Shown here: piece after piece, positions 51,988 to 59,092 of the stretch | How positions within the stretch are numbered: position 1 is the first letter of the stretch | Layout of the letters: every line of letters begins with the position of its first letter | Assembly (NCBI RefSeq): GCF_020404845.1 | Contig: NZ_JAIOJZ010000001.1 | Span: 310,001-374,000, forward strand | DNA: 64,000 nucleotides | Direction of reading: 5' to 3' | From: Streptomyces hyderabadensis | GTDB lineage: Bacteria; Actinomycetota; Actinomycetes; Streptomycetales; Streptomycetaceae | Notes under the pieces: generated by a model | Databases searched by the model: none | Seen by the model: the letters and a program-made list of their open reading frames with translations, nothing else | What the model was told of the DNA's origin: nothing | Position numbers and translations under genes: made by a program

Positions 51988-52826
51988 GAAGTGTGAAGCT
52001 GCCGCGGCTGGTGCCGTCCCGTCCGGTGCCGCCGCCCCCGCCCGCACCGGGCGAGGTCCTCGCCGCGGCCGAGGGCCTGCGCGTGCGCCTCGGCGGGCGG
52101 CCGGTCCTGGACGGGGTGGACGTGGAGGTCCGCGCCGGTGAGGTGCTCGCCCTGGTCGGCCCCAACGGTGCGGGCAAGTCCACCCTGTTGGGCGCGCTGG
52201 CCGCCGACGTCCCGGCCGCCGAGGGCGTCGTCCGCGTGCACGGCCGCCCGGTGGCGGACTGGTCCGCGCACGAACTGGCGCTGCGCCGGGCGGTGCTGCC
52301 CCAGTCGGCGTCGCTGTCGTTCCCGTTCGCGGTGGCGGAGGTGGTCCGGATGGGCCGGGCGCCCTGGGCGGGCGGCGACCGCGAGGACGAGGACGACACG
52401 GCCGTGGCCGAGGCGATGGCCCGCACGGAGGTGACCGATTTCGCCGAACGGCCGTTCTCCTCGCTCAGCGGCGGCGAACGGGCCCGCGTGGCCCTCGCCC
52501 GCGTCCTCGCCCAACGCGCTCCCCTCCTCCTGCTCGACGAACCGACCGCGGCCCTGGACCTCAGGCACCAGGAACTCGTGCTGCGGTTGTGCCGTCAGCG
52601 GGCCCGGGCCGGGGACGCGGTGGTCGTCGTGCTGCACGACCTCGCGCTGGCGGCGGCGTACGCGGACCGGGTGGCGCTCCTGCGCTCGGGCCGGATCGCG
52701 GCCGGCGGCCCACCGTCGGAGGTGTTCGCCGAAGGGCTCCTCTCCGAGGTCTACGACCAGCCGGTGGAGGTGTTCCCGCACCCGCGCACCGGCGCCCTGC
52801 TGGTCGTCCCGCACCGCGAGCCCTGA
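51984..52826 (+). CDS. hmuV: Heme ABC transporter ATP-binding protein
   Basis: A 280-residue ATPase with a Pro-rich start (PSRPVPPPPPAPGEV). Walker A is GPNGAGKST, the Q-loop lies in LRRAVLPQSASLSFPF, the signature is LSGGERARVALARVLAQ, Walker B LLLLDEPTAALD and the switch His is in VVVVLHDLALAAAYADR. VLPQSASLSFPFAVAEVVRMGR is typical of HmuV and related hemin ATPases. Its ATG overlaps the hmuU stop (ATGA). It is the last gene of hmuTUV; no obvious terminator hairpin was found in the 100 bp that follow. Confidence 0.94.
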   Translation: MRSVKLPRLVPSRPVPPPPPAPGEVLAAAEGLRVRLGGRPVLDGVDVEVRAGEVLALVGPNGAGKSTLLGALAADVPAAEGVVRVHGRPVADWSAHELALRRAVLPQSASLSFPFAVAEVVRMGRAPWAGGDREDEDDTAVAEAMARTEVTDFAERPFSSLSGGERARVALARVLAQRAPLLLLDEPTAALDLRHQELVLRLCRQRARAGDAVVVVLHDLALAAAYADRVALLRSGRIAAGGPPSEVFAEGLLSEVYDQPVEVFPHPRTGALLVVPHREP

Positions 52827-52926
52827 CCGGAGGTCACGGTGCGGCCGCTGTACCCGGTCCCGGCACTCGCGCTCCTCCTCACCCCGGTAGGGTTCGCCTC
52901 CGGGAAGGGGAAGGTGAAGGAACCTG

Positions 52927-53916
52927 ATGAGCCAGGACCGCGGCCCTCGACGGCCCCGCAGGCTTGGGAAGTACGCGCTCATATCCGCCTCGGCGACCAC
53001 TTTGTCGCTGACGGCGAGCGGCTGCGTGGTGGTGCACGGTGAGCGCGAAGTGCTCCCCTCGGCCACCCGCGCCGAGGCCGCGAAGGCGCTGGAGCAGTTC
53101 ACCACCGCCTACAACGCGGCCGACAAGGCGTACGACGCCGCCCTGGACGCCGACCACACCACCGGCGCCCTCGCCGCGATCGACTCGGCGCGGCTGAAGG
53201 CCGGGGCGACCAACCACCCGGACGGCAATCCGGCGCACCAGCCGCTGGAGCTGACCGACGCGAAGTTCACGATCCCGAAGAAGGCGGGCTGGCCGCGCTG
53301 GTTCGTCGCGGACACCAAGGCCAACAAGGGCGGGACGGCACGCTGGCTGCTGGTCTTCACCCGCGACGGCCTGGACCAGACCTGGGAGGCGGCGTACCTG
53401 ACGCTGGTCGCCCCCGGCAAGGTGCCCGAGTTCAAGACCGACCGGGACGGCTGGGCCGAGGCGGTGCCCGCGAACTCCACGGACGTGAGCGTGCCGCCGG
53501 CCGACCTGAGCAAGGACTACACGACGTATCTGCAGGACGGCGGCAAGAGCTTCGCGGACGGCGTGCACACCAGCTCCTGGCGCGCGCTGCGCGAGAAGCG
53601 GTCGACCCGCCCCGGGCTGGTCACGCAGTACATCGACGAGCCGCTGACGAACGGCGACTACGCGCCGCTGGCGCTGCGCACCAAGGACGGCGGCGCGCTG
53701 GTGTTCTTCACCAGCCGGCACTTCGAGAAGCAGACCGCCGCGCGGGGCGCGTCCGTGCCGGCACCGAACAAGGACGTGCTGGCCCTGACGGACGGCGAGA
53801 TCAAGCAGTCGCTGACGATGGAGTTCGTCTCCAACGAGGTCGCGCTCGACCCGGCGGACGGGCAGGTGTCGATACTGGGCCGGGTCCAGGGCCTGACCTC
53901 GGGCAAGGGCGAGTAG
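52927..53916 (+). CDS. Exported lipoprotein, unknown function
   Basis: A 329-residue protein with a lipoprotein signal: basic start RRPRRLGK, hydrophobic ALISASATTLSLTASGC with Cys33. The rest has a predicted alpha/beta extracellular fold of the DUF8094-like type (EAAKALEQFTTAYNAADKAYDAALDADHTTGALAAIDSARLKA..., later PRWFVADTKANKGGTARWLLVFTRDG). The function is unknown. The ATG has GAAGGAA upstream. It follows hmuV by 100 bp on the same strand but no iron box precedes it, so it is probably separate. Confidence 0.8.
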   Translation: MSQDRGPRRPRRLGKYALISASATTLSLTASGCVVVHGEREVLPSATRAEAAKALEQFTTAYNAADKAYDAALDADHTTGALAAIDSARLKAGATNHPDGNPAHQPLELTDAKFTIPKKAGWPRWFVADTKANKGGTARWLLVFTRDGLDQTWEAAYLTLVAPGKVPEFKTDRDGWAEAVPANSTDVSVPPADLSKDYTTYLQDGGKSFADGVHTSSWRALREKRSTRPGLVTQYIDEPLTNGDYAPLALRTKDGGALVFFTSRHFEKQTAARGASVPAPNKDVLALTDGEIKQSLTMEFVSNEVALDPADGQVSILGRVQGLTSGKGE

Positions 53917-53932
53917 GAGAAGCCCGGGAGGC

Positions 53933-54664
53933 TCAGCGGCGCAGCGGCCAGGAGGCGCCGGCGTGCTCGCCCTCCGCGTCGGCGTGCCGGGCACAGGCGT
54001 CGGTGAGGGTCTCCAGCAGGGTCAGCGGATCCGGCAGCGGGTGCTCGGGACCGCGCACCCAGTGCACCGTGCGGTCCTCCCCGGGCAGCCGGGCCGGCGG
54101 CACCAGCACGTAGGAACCGCGGCAGTGCCAGCGCAGTCCGGGGTGCTCGTCCATGGTCTCGGGGTGGCAGTCCAGCTCGCAGGGCCACCACTCGTCCTCG
54201 TCCTCGGGGGTGCCCCGGGTGAGGGTGAACAGCAGCATGCGCCCGTCGTCGCTCTCGGCGACCGGCCCGACCGCGACACCGGCGTCGAGCAGCCTGCGCA
54301 CCGCCTCCCGACCGGCCTCCAGCGGCACGTCCAGCACGTCGTGCACCATGCCGGTCGCGGTGATGAAGTTGGCCTCGGGCTGGTGCCGGGCCCAGCGCTC
54401 GATCTGCGCGCGGTCGGTGGTGGACTGCGTCTGCCAGGCGAACGACACCGGGTGCCGGGCCGGGGTGGGACAGCCCACGCGCTCGCACGAGCAACGGTAT
54501 CCGGCGGGGTGCGCGGCGGGCGCCAGGGGCAGTCCGGCACCGGCGGCGGCGAGCAGCAGGTCCTCCCGGCCACCGTCCGAGGCGGCCTCCTTGGGGCGGC
54601 GTCCGCGCAGCCACGAGGAGAGTTTGCCTTGCAGACCGCTCCGACCGCCGAACTCCGCGCTCAT
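53933..54664 (-). CDS. Bifunctional DNA primase/polymerase N-terminal-like protein, probably catalytically altered
   Basis: A 243-residue protein similar to the prim-pol (AEP) domain found alone in many streptomycetes. It has the entry helix LLAAAGAGLPLAPA, the Cys cluster YRCSCERVGCPTPARHPVSFAWQT and QIERWARHQPEANFITATG. Active prim-pol domains continue with VVLDxD; here the sequence is VHDVLDVPLEAG, so the second acidic residue is Pro. Catalysis is therefore doubtful, and a structural or regulatory role is possible. The ATG has AAGGGG just upstream. It converges on the lipoprotein gene 16 bp away. Confidence 0.75.
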   Translation of the reverse strand: MSAEFGGRSGLQGKLSSWLRGRRPKEAASDGGREDLLLAAAGAGLPLAPAAHPAGYRCSCERVGCPTPARHPVSFAWQTQSTTDRAQIERWARHQPEANFITATGMVHDVLDVPLEAGREAVRRLLDAGVAVGPVAESDDGRMLLFTLTRGTPEDEDEWWPCELDCHPETMDEHPGLRWHCRGSYVLVPPARLPGEDRTVHWVRGPEHPLPDPLTLLETLTDACARHADAEGEHAGASWPLRR

Positions 54665-54780
54665 CTATCCCCTTGCCTCGCCGTCGTGCGCTCCAGGATG
54701 CCCTATCGTCGCACCATTCCGCGCTTCGGGGTCGCGAAGGGACAAACTTCCCTGGTCAGGCCTCTTCGGTCAGGGTTTGG

Positions 54781-55428
54781 TCAGCGCGGGGCGAGACCGT
54801 GCAGCGCGTAGTCGACGAGGGTGTCGGTGTAGGCGTGGGAGACCGGCCCCGTGTGCTGCAGCCAGCGCTGGGCGAGCGGTGAGACGAAGAGTTCGAGGGC
54901 GATGCGCGGGTCGATCTCCGCTCGCACCTGCCCGGCCGCCTGGGCGGCACGCAGGCGGTCGACGTAGAGCTGGAGCGAGGGCTCCAGGAGCTTGGCGACG
55001 AACTCCCGGCCCAGCTGTTCGTCGACGAGACCCTCCGCGGCGAGAGCCCGGGACGGTGCCTCGAACTTGGGGTCGTACAGCTCGTCGACGGTGGCGCGCA
55101 GCACGGTCTTGAGGTCGGCGGCGATGTCGCCGGTGTCCGGGATGGCGTAGGACGCCCCCTGCCCCTGTGCGCGGGCGGCCTGCTCCCCGAGGTCGAGGAA
55201 GGCCTCCAGCAGGACCTCCGCCTTCGAGGACCACCACCGGTAGATCGTCTGCTTGCCGACACCGGCACGGGCGGCGATGCCCTCGACGGTGGTCTTCGGG
55301 TAGCCGACCTCCCCGACCAGGGCGAGGGCGGCGTCGTAGATGGCCCGGCGGGACCGCTGACTGCGCCGGGTGGCGTCGGGCTGCGGGCGCTCGGGGGCGG
55401 TGGGGACGGGTTTCCGGGTGGTGGCCAT
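54781..55428 (-). CDS. TetR/AcrR-family transcriptional regulator
   Basis: A 215-residue repressor. The HTH is TTVEGIAARAGVGKQTIYRWWSSKAEVLLEAFL (about 48-80), and a C-terminal TetR_C_11-like domain follows, with LKTVLRATVDELYDPKFEAPSRALAAEGL. Upstream, between it and the divergent DUF6243 gene, lie two palindromes sharing the half-site AGACG/CGTCT, one with perfect 10-bp arms. These are strong candidates for its own operators, so autorepression and control of the small divergent gene are inferred. The ligand is unknown. Confidence 0.92.
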   Translation of the reverse strand: MATTRKPVPTAPERPQPDATRRSQRSRRAIYDAALALVGEVGYPKTTVEGIAARAGVGKQTIYRWWSSKAEVLLEAFLDLGEQAARAQGQGASYAIPDTGDIAADLKTVLRATVDELYDPKFEAPSRALAAEGLVDEQLGREFVAKLLEPSLQLYVDRLRAAQAAGQVRAEIDPRIALELFVSPLAQRWLQHTGPVSHAYTDTLVDYALHGLAPR

Positions 55429-55450
55429 GCTCCGAAGTTATCAGGTTGAC

Positions 55451-55509
55451 AAGACGGAACGTCTCGCCGAGAGTGAGAAGGAACCGATACGAGACGAACC
55501 GTCTCGTAT
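55451..55509. promoter_or_regulatory. Twin TetR-type operators in the TetR/DUF6243 divergent promoter
   Basis: The distal site has perfect 10-bp arms, ATACGAGACG (55487-55496) and CGTCTCGTAT (55500-55509), with a 3-bp spacer. The proximal site has AGACG (55452-55456) and CGTCT (55460-55464), also with a 3-bp spacer. The equal spacing and shared core suggest the same dimeric repressor binds both. Confidence 0.75.
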
Positions 55510-55535
55510 TCCCTACGCATCTGGAGGGACGACCC

Positions 55536-55712
55536 ATGACCCGAGGTGGAAACGGAAACCTGCTGGGTGTCGGCGGCACGCGCCGGAAGCTCGGACGCGA
55601 CGCCCTGCGCGGCGGCGACCGGGCGGGCCGCGTCGGCGGCCCTGCGCCGCAGGCCCAGAAGCAGGAACTGCTGCGCAGACTGCGGGAGCGGCAGCAGAAA
55701 CCGGCGAGCTGA
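55536..55712 (+). CDS. Small DUF6243-family protein
   Basis: A 58-residue basic protein: MTRGGNGNLLGVGGTRRKLG, then a Gly/Arg/Ala stretch and a charged helix QKQELLRRLRERQQK. The NLLGVGG.R.KL core identifies the small DUF6243 family of actinobacteria, of unknown function. The ATG has GGAGGG at good spacing. It is divergent from the TetR gene, 26 bp after a perfect 23-bp palindrome, so it is probably the main target of that repressor. Confidence 0.8.
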   Translation: MTRGGNGNLLGVGGTRRKLGRDALRGGDRAGRVGGPAPQAQKQELLRRLRERQQKPAS

Positions 55713-55731
55713 CCGAGGCGTCCCCGGCCGC

Positions 55732-56418
55732 TCAGCGGCGTGGCGCCCGCGCGTTCTCCAGGTAGTGCAGAACGGCCGCCACCCGCCGGTCGACCTGGTC
55801 GGCCGGGGACAGGTCGAGCTTGGCGAAGATGCTGCGGATGTGTTTGTGGACGGCGCCGTCGGTGACCACGAGCCGTCCGGCGATGGCGCTGTTGCCCAGC
55901 CCCTCGGCCATCAGGCCGAGCACCTCACGCTCCCGCGGGCTGAGCCGCTCCAGCCGGGTGTCCTGCCGGGTCCGGGTGAACAGCTGGGCGACGACCTCCG
56001 GATCGATGGCGGTGCCACCGTCCGCGACCCGCCCGAGCGCGTCCATGAACTCCTCGACCCGCCCCACGCGCTCCTTGAGCAGATACCCCAGACCGCCCAC
56101 TCCCCCGGTCAGCAGGTCGGTGGCGAAGGACTGCTCCACGTACGCGGACAGCACCAGGACGGCGAGTCCGGGGCGCCGCCGCCGCGCCTCGACGGCCGCG
56201 CGGACGCCTTCGTCGGTGTGGGTGGGCGGCATGCGCACGTCCAGGATGGCCACGTCGGGTTCGTGCGCGTCGATGGCGTCGAGCACCGACTCGGCGGTGT
56301 CCGCGGTGGCCACCACGTCCAGGCCCTCGGCCCGCAGCAGCAGGGCGAGCCCCTCGCGCAGCAGCGGGTCGTCCTCGGCGATCACGATCCGCAGGCCGCG
56401 GCGAGCGTCGCGTTCCAC
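55732..56418 (-). CDS. NarL/LuxR-family response regulator, orphan
   Basis: A 228-residue two-component regulator. The receiver domain has IVIAEDDPLLREGLALLL (acidic pocket), VAILDVRMPP (phospho-acceptor Asp near 56), VLSAY and LLKER (Lys). The C-terminal LuxR HTH is LSPREREVLGLMAEGLGNSAIAGRLVVTDGAVHKHIRSIFAKL. All key receiver residues are present, so it should be phosphorylated. No histidine kinase gene is adjacent; instead it follows the Rsm22 gene by 6 bp and is probably co-transcribed. Its partner kinase is unknown. Confidence 0.92.
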   Translation of the reverse strand: MERDARRGLRIVIAEDDPLLREGLALLLRAEGLDVVATADTAESVLDAIDAHEPDVAILDVRMPPTHTDEGVRAAVEARRRRPGLAVLVLSAYVEQSFATDLLTGGVGGLGYLLKERVGRVEEFMDALGRVADGGTAIDPEVVAQLFTRTRQDTRLERLSPREREVLGLMAEGLGNSAIAGRLVVTDGAVHKHIRSIFAKLDLSPADQVDRRVAAVLHYLENARAPRR

Positions 56419-56424
56419 TCTTCG

Positions 56425-57411
56425 TCAGTCCTCCCCGGGCGGCCAGGAGTCGCCCCAGGCCGCGTCGCGGGCCGCCTTGTAGAGGTCGCCGTGCCGCTTG
56501 GTGACCGTGCGCCGCCGCAGTTGCTCGTCGGGTTCGCACAGGTCGAGCAGCACCTGCCCCTTGCGGATCTGCGGACGCCGGACCACCCGGGAGGCGGCGG
56601 GTTCCGCGGGGAGCCGGGTGGCGGCGACATAGCTGAACTTCTCGTCCTCGTACGCGAGGGACCCGCTCTTGACCTGCCGGTGCAGGCTGGACCGGCTGAC
56701 CCGGGCCGCGAAGTGGCACCAGTCCGCGCCGGGCACGATGGGGCAGGCGGCACTGTGCGGGCAGGGCGCGGCGACCCGGAACCCGGCGGCGATCAGCCGG
56801 TCGCGGGCCTCGATGACACGGGCGTACCCGGCGGGCGTGCCGGCCTCGACGATCACGACGGCGCGGGCGGCACCGGCGGCGGCGTCGACGAGGGCGGCGC
56901 GGTCGGGCCCGGTCAGCTCGTTCAGCACGTAGGACACCGTGACGAGATCAGTGCTCTCGATGTCGAGCGCCGCTCCGATCCGCGAGCGCCGCCAGCGGAC
57001 CTCGCGCAGGGCGGGCAGCGAGGCGGCGATCTCCCGGCCGAGGGCGAGCGCGGGCTCGGCCCAGTCGAGCACGGTCACCGGACGCGTCCCGGCCCAGGTG
57101 TCGCTGACCGCCCAGGTCGCGGCGCCGGTCCCGCCGCCCACGTCCACGTGGCCGCCGGGCACCCAGCCGGGCACGGCCGCGGCGAACGCGTCCAGCGCGG
57201 AGCGCACCGCGGCGAAGGTGGCCGGCATGCGGTAGGCGGCGTAGGCGACGACGTCGGCGCGGTCGCGCAGGATGGGGGCGTCGGTCGGGGTGTCCCCGCG
57301 GTAGTTGGCGATCAGCCGCTCCACGGCCTGCGCGGCCTGCCGGGGCGGCAACCCGTCGACGAGGTCGGCGAGGGCGGCGCGCAGGGCGTCGGCGGGGGCG
57401 GGGTGGGTCAC
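56425..57411 (-). CDS. Rsm22-family (mitoribosome small-subunit type) methyltransferase
   Basis: A 328-residue SAM-dependent methyltransferase-like protein. The SAM motif is HVDVGGGTGAATWA, followed by VTVLDWAEPALALGREI and LVTVSYVLNEL. The C-terminal Cys cluster CPHSAACPIVPGADWCHF with LLDLCEPDEQ is typical of Rsm22, where it may hold an Fe-S cluster. Relatives assist small-ribosomal-subunit maturation. Of two in-frame GTGs, 57411 is preferred over 57432, because TACAAT lies 7 bp upstream of it and the other start overlaps that -10. It is first in a pair with the orphan response regulator. Confidence 0.85.
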   Translation of the reverse strand: MTHPAPADALRAALADLVDGLPPRQAAQAVERLIANYRGDTPTDAPILRDRADVVAYAAYRMPATFAAVRSALDAFAAAVPGWVPGGHVDVGGGTGAATWAVSDTWAGTRPVTVLDWAEPALALGREIAASLPALREVRWRRSRIGAALDIESTDLVTVSYVLNELTGPDRAALVDAAAGAARAVVIVEAGTPAGYARVIEARDRLIAAGFRVAAPCPHSAACPIVPGADWCHFAARVSRSSLHRQVKSGSLAYEDEKFSYVAATRLPAEPAASRVVRRPQIRKGQVLLDLCEPDEQLRRRTVTKRHGDLYKAARDAAWGDSWPPGED

Positions 57412-57418
57412 GGGGCCG

Positions 57419-57424
57419 ATTGTA
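57419..57424 (-). promoter_or_regulatory. Leaderless -10 of the Rsm22 gene
   Basis: Minus-strand TACAAT, a near-consensus -10, ends 7 bp before the GTG at 57411. No ribosome binding site lies between them. Confidence 0.55.
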
Positions 57425-57561
57425 CGAGGCACTCCGTGGGTGGGGGAGCTTGGTCACCCGGGGTGGGCATGGGGGCCGCGGTGGTCCGGCGCTCCCTTGG
57501 CACCCGGCGTGGGTGTGGCCGCCGGGGTGGGGAGCGCAGCCCGGCGTTACGGGGTGCCGCC

Positions 57562-57603
57562 GCGCCCACCCGTGCCGCCCCAGCGGCACGACTGCCCGCA
57601 GCT
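57562..57603. repeat. 42-bp dispersed intergenic repeat, copy 2
   Basis: Identical to 14443-14484 over 42 bp, including the GTGCCGC/GCGGCAC hairpin. Here it is downstream of the serine hydrolase and upstream of the Rsm22 gene, which are on the same strand. Confidence 0.8.
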
Positions 57604-57653
57604 ACGCGGCATGCGACTGCCCGCAGCGGCGGCGGCTGGCGACGGCCCGCAGC
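57589..57653. repeat. Three CGACTGCCCGCAGC units at 25-26-bp period
   Basis: Units start at 57589, 57614 and 57640; the third reads CGACGGCCCGCAGC. The first overlaps the 3' end of the 42-bp repeat, suggesting the array grew from that element. Confidence 0.65.
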
Positions 57654-57851
57654 CGAGGCGGGGGCGACGCGGCGGGAAAGTCGCGTACGGCGGGAAGGGG
57701 ACGTGTCGGGGGGTGTTCGCCCGCAGCGGTTGGCGCGTCAACGCCGGGCACTTCTCGGCCAACCGATTCCGCGCCGTTCCGAGGACGAACACCCCCCGGC
57801 GCGGCCCCGACCCACCCACCGAACCCAAGGCGCAACGCGCACCCCCACCAA

Positions 57852-57946
57852 ACCCGCACAGGCGCCGCAGGCATACCGCACCCCCCACCACCCGCACAAG
57901 CGCCGCAGGCACCCGCGGCCACCACCCGCACAGGCCGCCGCAGGCA
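57852..57946. repeat. Three imperfect copies of a 22-bp C-rich repeat
   Basis: Copies of ACCCGCACAGGCGCCGCAGG plus CA start at 57852, 57890 and 57924, with one substitution in the second and one inserted base in the third. Spacing is 38 and 34 bp. It ends 7 bp before the stop of the serine hydrolase gene. Confidence 0.65.
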
Positions 57947-57952
57947 CCCCCC

Positions 57953-59092
57953 TCAGCCGCCGGAGGCACCCCGCACCGCCCGCGCCACCCGCGTACACAG
58001 TGCCGCACGCGGCCGGTTGTCCGGTGCCCGGCGCCGTGGGTGGACCGTGTTGGCGAGGAGCACGACGAAGGTGTCCGTAGCCCGGTCGAGGACCAGCATC
58101 GTCCCGGTGAACCCGGTGTGCCCGGCCGCCCCGCGCCCCGCGAGGCCGCCCATGAACCACGGCTGGTCCAGGGCGAAGCCCAGCCCCGGCGCCGCCAGCA
58201 GCAGCTCCACGAAGTCGGGCCCGAGGATCCGCGCCGGCCCGTGGGAGCCCCCCGCGAGCAGCGTCCGGCAGAAGACCGCGAGGTCCCGCCCCGTCGAGAA
58301 CAGCCCCGCGTGACCGGCCACCCCGCCCAGCGCCCAGGCGTTCTCGTCGTGGACGACCCCGCGCAGCATCCCCCGGTCCACCTTGGCCCACGGCCGCCGC
58401 TGGTCCTCCGTGGCCGCCGCACCGGGACACGGTCCGAACCGCGTCGCCGCCATGCCCAGCGGCCGGGTGATCCCGTCCCGGACGAGGACGTCGAGGCCCC
58501 GCCCGGTGATGCGCTCCAGCACCTGTTGCAGCAGCAGCATGTTCAGGTCGGAGTAGCAGTACGTGCCCGGCACCCCCACCGGCGGCTCCGCCCGCAGCCG
58601 CCGCAGCCGTTCCTCGTCGTCGGCGCAGTCGTACAGCGGGAGTTCGGGCCGCAGCCCGGAGGTGTGGGTGAGCAACTGCCGTACGGTGACCCCGTGCCGC
58701 GCCGCGGCCCGGAAGTCCGGCAGGTAGGCGCCGACCTCCGCGTCGATGCCGAGCGTGCCCCGCTCGATCTGCTGCACGGCGGCGACCGCCGTGAACAACT
58801 TCGTCAGCGAGGCGAGATCGAACGGCGTGTCCACCGTCATCGGCACCCGCGACCCCGCCGGCAGCTCCACGCCCCGGTCGGTGCGCGGATCGTGGGAGGC
58901 GTAGCGCACGGCGAACCCCGCCGCCTCCTCGACCGCGAGCACCGGCCCGCGCCCGACGGCCACGACCGCGCCCGCCGCCCAGGGACGTTCGCCGGTGGTG
59001 AGGTCGTGCACGTCGGCGACGACACGCCGCAGCTGCCCGGGGTCGAGTCCGGCCCGCTCCGGCGTGTCGCCGCGCAGTCTCGCAGCGCTCAG
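57953..59092 (-). CDS. Serine hydrolase, beta-lactamase/DD-peptidase fold (class C-like)
   Basis: A 379-residue enzyme if started at CTG 59092. Catalytic motifs: DLASLTKLFTAVAA (SxxK, SLTK), YCYSDLNML (YxN, here YSD) and GHTGFTGT (HTG, equivalent of KTG). It lacks a signal peptide, so an esterase or peptidase role is more likely than beta-lactam resistance. The only canonical in-frame start, GTG at 59011, has no SD. Coding-like, family-typical sequence (LRGDTPERAGLDPGQLRRVV) lies before it. CTG at 59092 overlaps the upstream MFS stop (CTGA) and has GAGGGAG 7 nt before it, so translational coupling from CTG is proposed. Confidence 0.85.
   Translation of the reverse strand: MSAARLRGDTPERAGLDPGQLRRVVADVHDLTTGERPWAAGAVVAVGRGPVLAVEEAAGFAVRYASHDPRTDRGVELPAGSRVPMTVDTPFDLASLTKLFTAVAAVQQIERGTLGIDAEVGAYLPDFRAAARHGVTVRQLLTHTSGLRPELPLYDCADDEERLRRLRAEPPVGVPGTYCYSDLNMLLLQQVLERITGRGLDVLVRDGITRPLGMAATRFGPCPGAAATEDQRRPWAKVDRGMLRGVVHDENAWALGGVAGHAGLFSTGRDLAVFCRTLLAGGSHGPARILGPDFVELLLAAPGLGFALDQPWFMGGLAGRGAAGHTGFTGTMLVLDRATDTFVVLLANTVHPRRRAPDNRPRAALCTRVARAVRGASGG

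Larger units (their letters stand above)
57433..57952. other. 520-bp non-coding region filled with repeats
   Basis: No credible gene lies here. It holds the second copy of the 42-bp dispersed repeat (57562-57603), a short CGACTGCCCGCAGC array and a 22-bp C-rich tandem repeat abutting the serine hydrolase stop. The composition is strongly asymmetric (CCCACC/ACCCGCAC-rich on the plus strand) in the second half. Confidence 0.7.

Noticed and set aside
57602..57931. A 109-codon minus-strand frame rich in Gly, Ala and Cys
   Set aside because: It is produced by the C-rich repeats; there is no SD and no family, and it sits between repeats.
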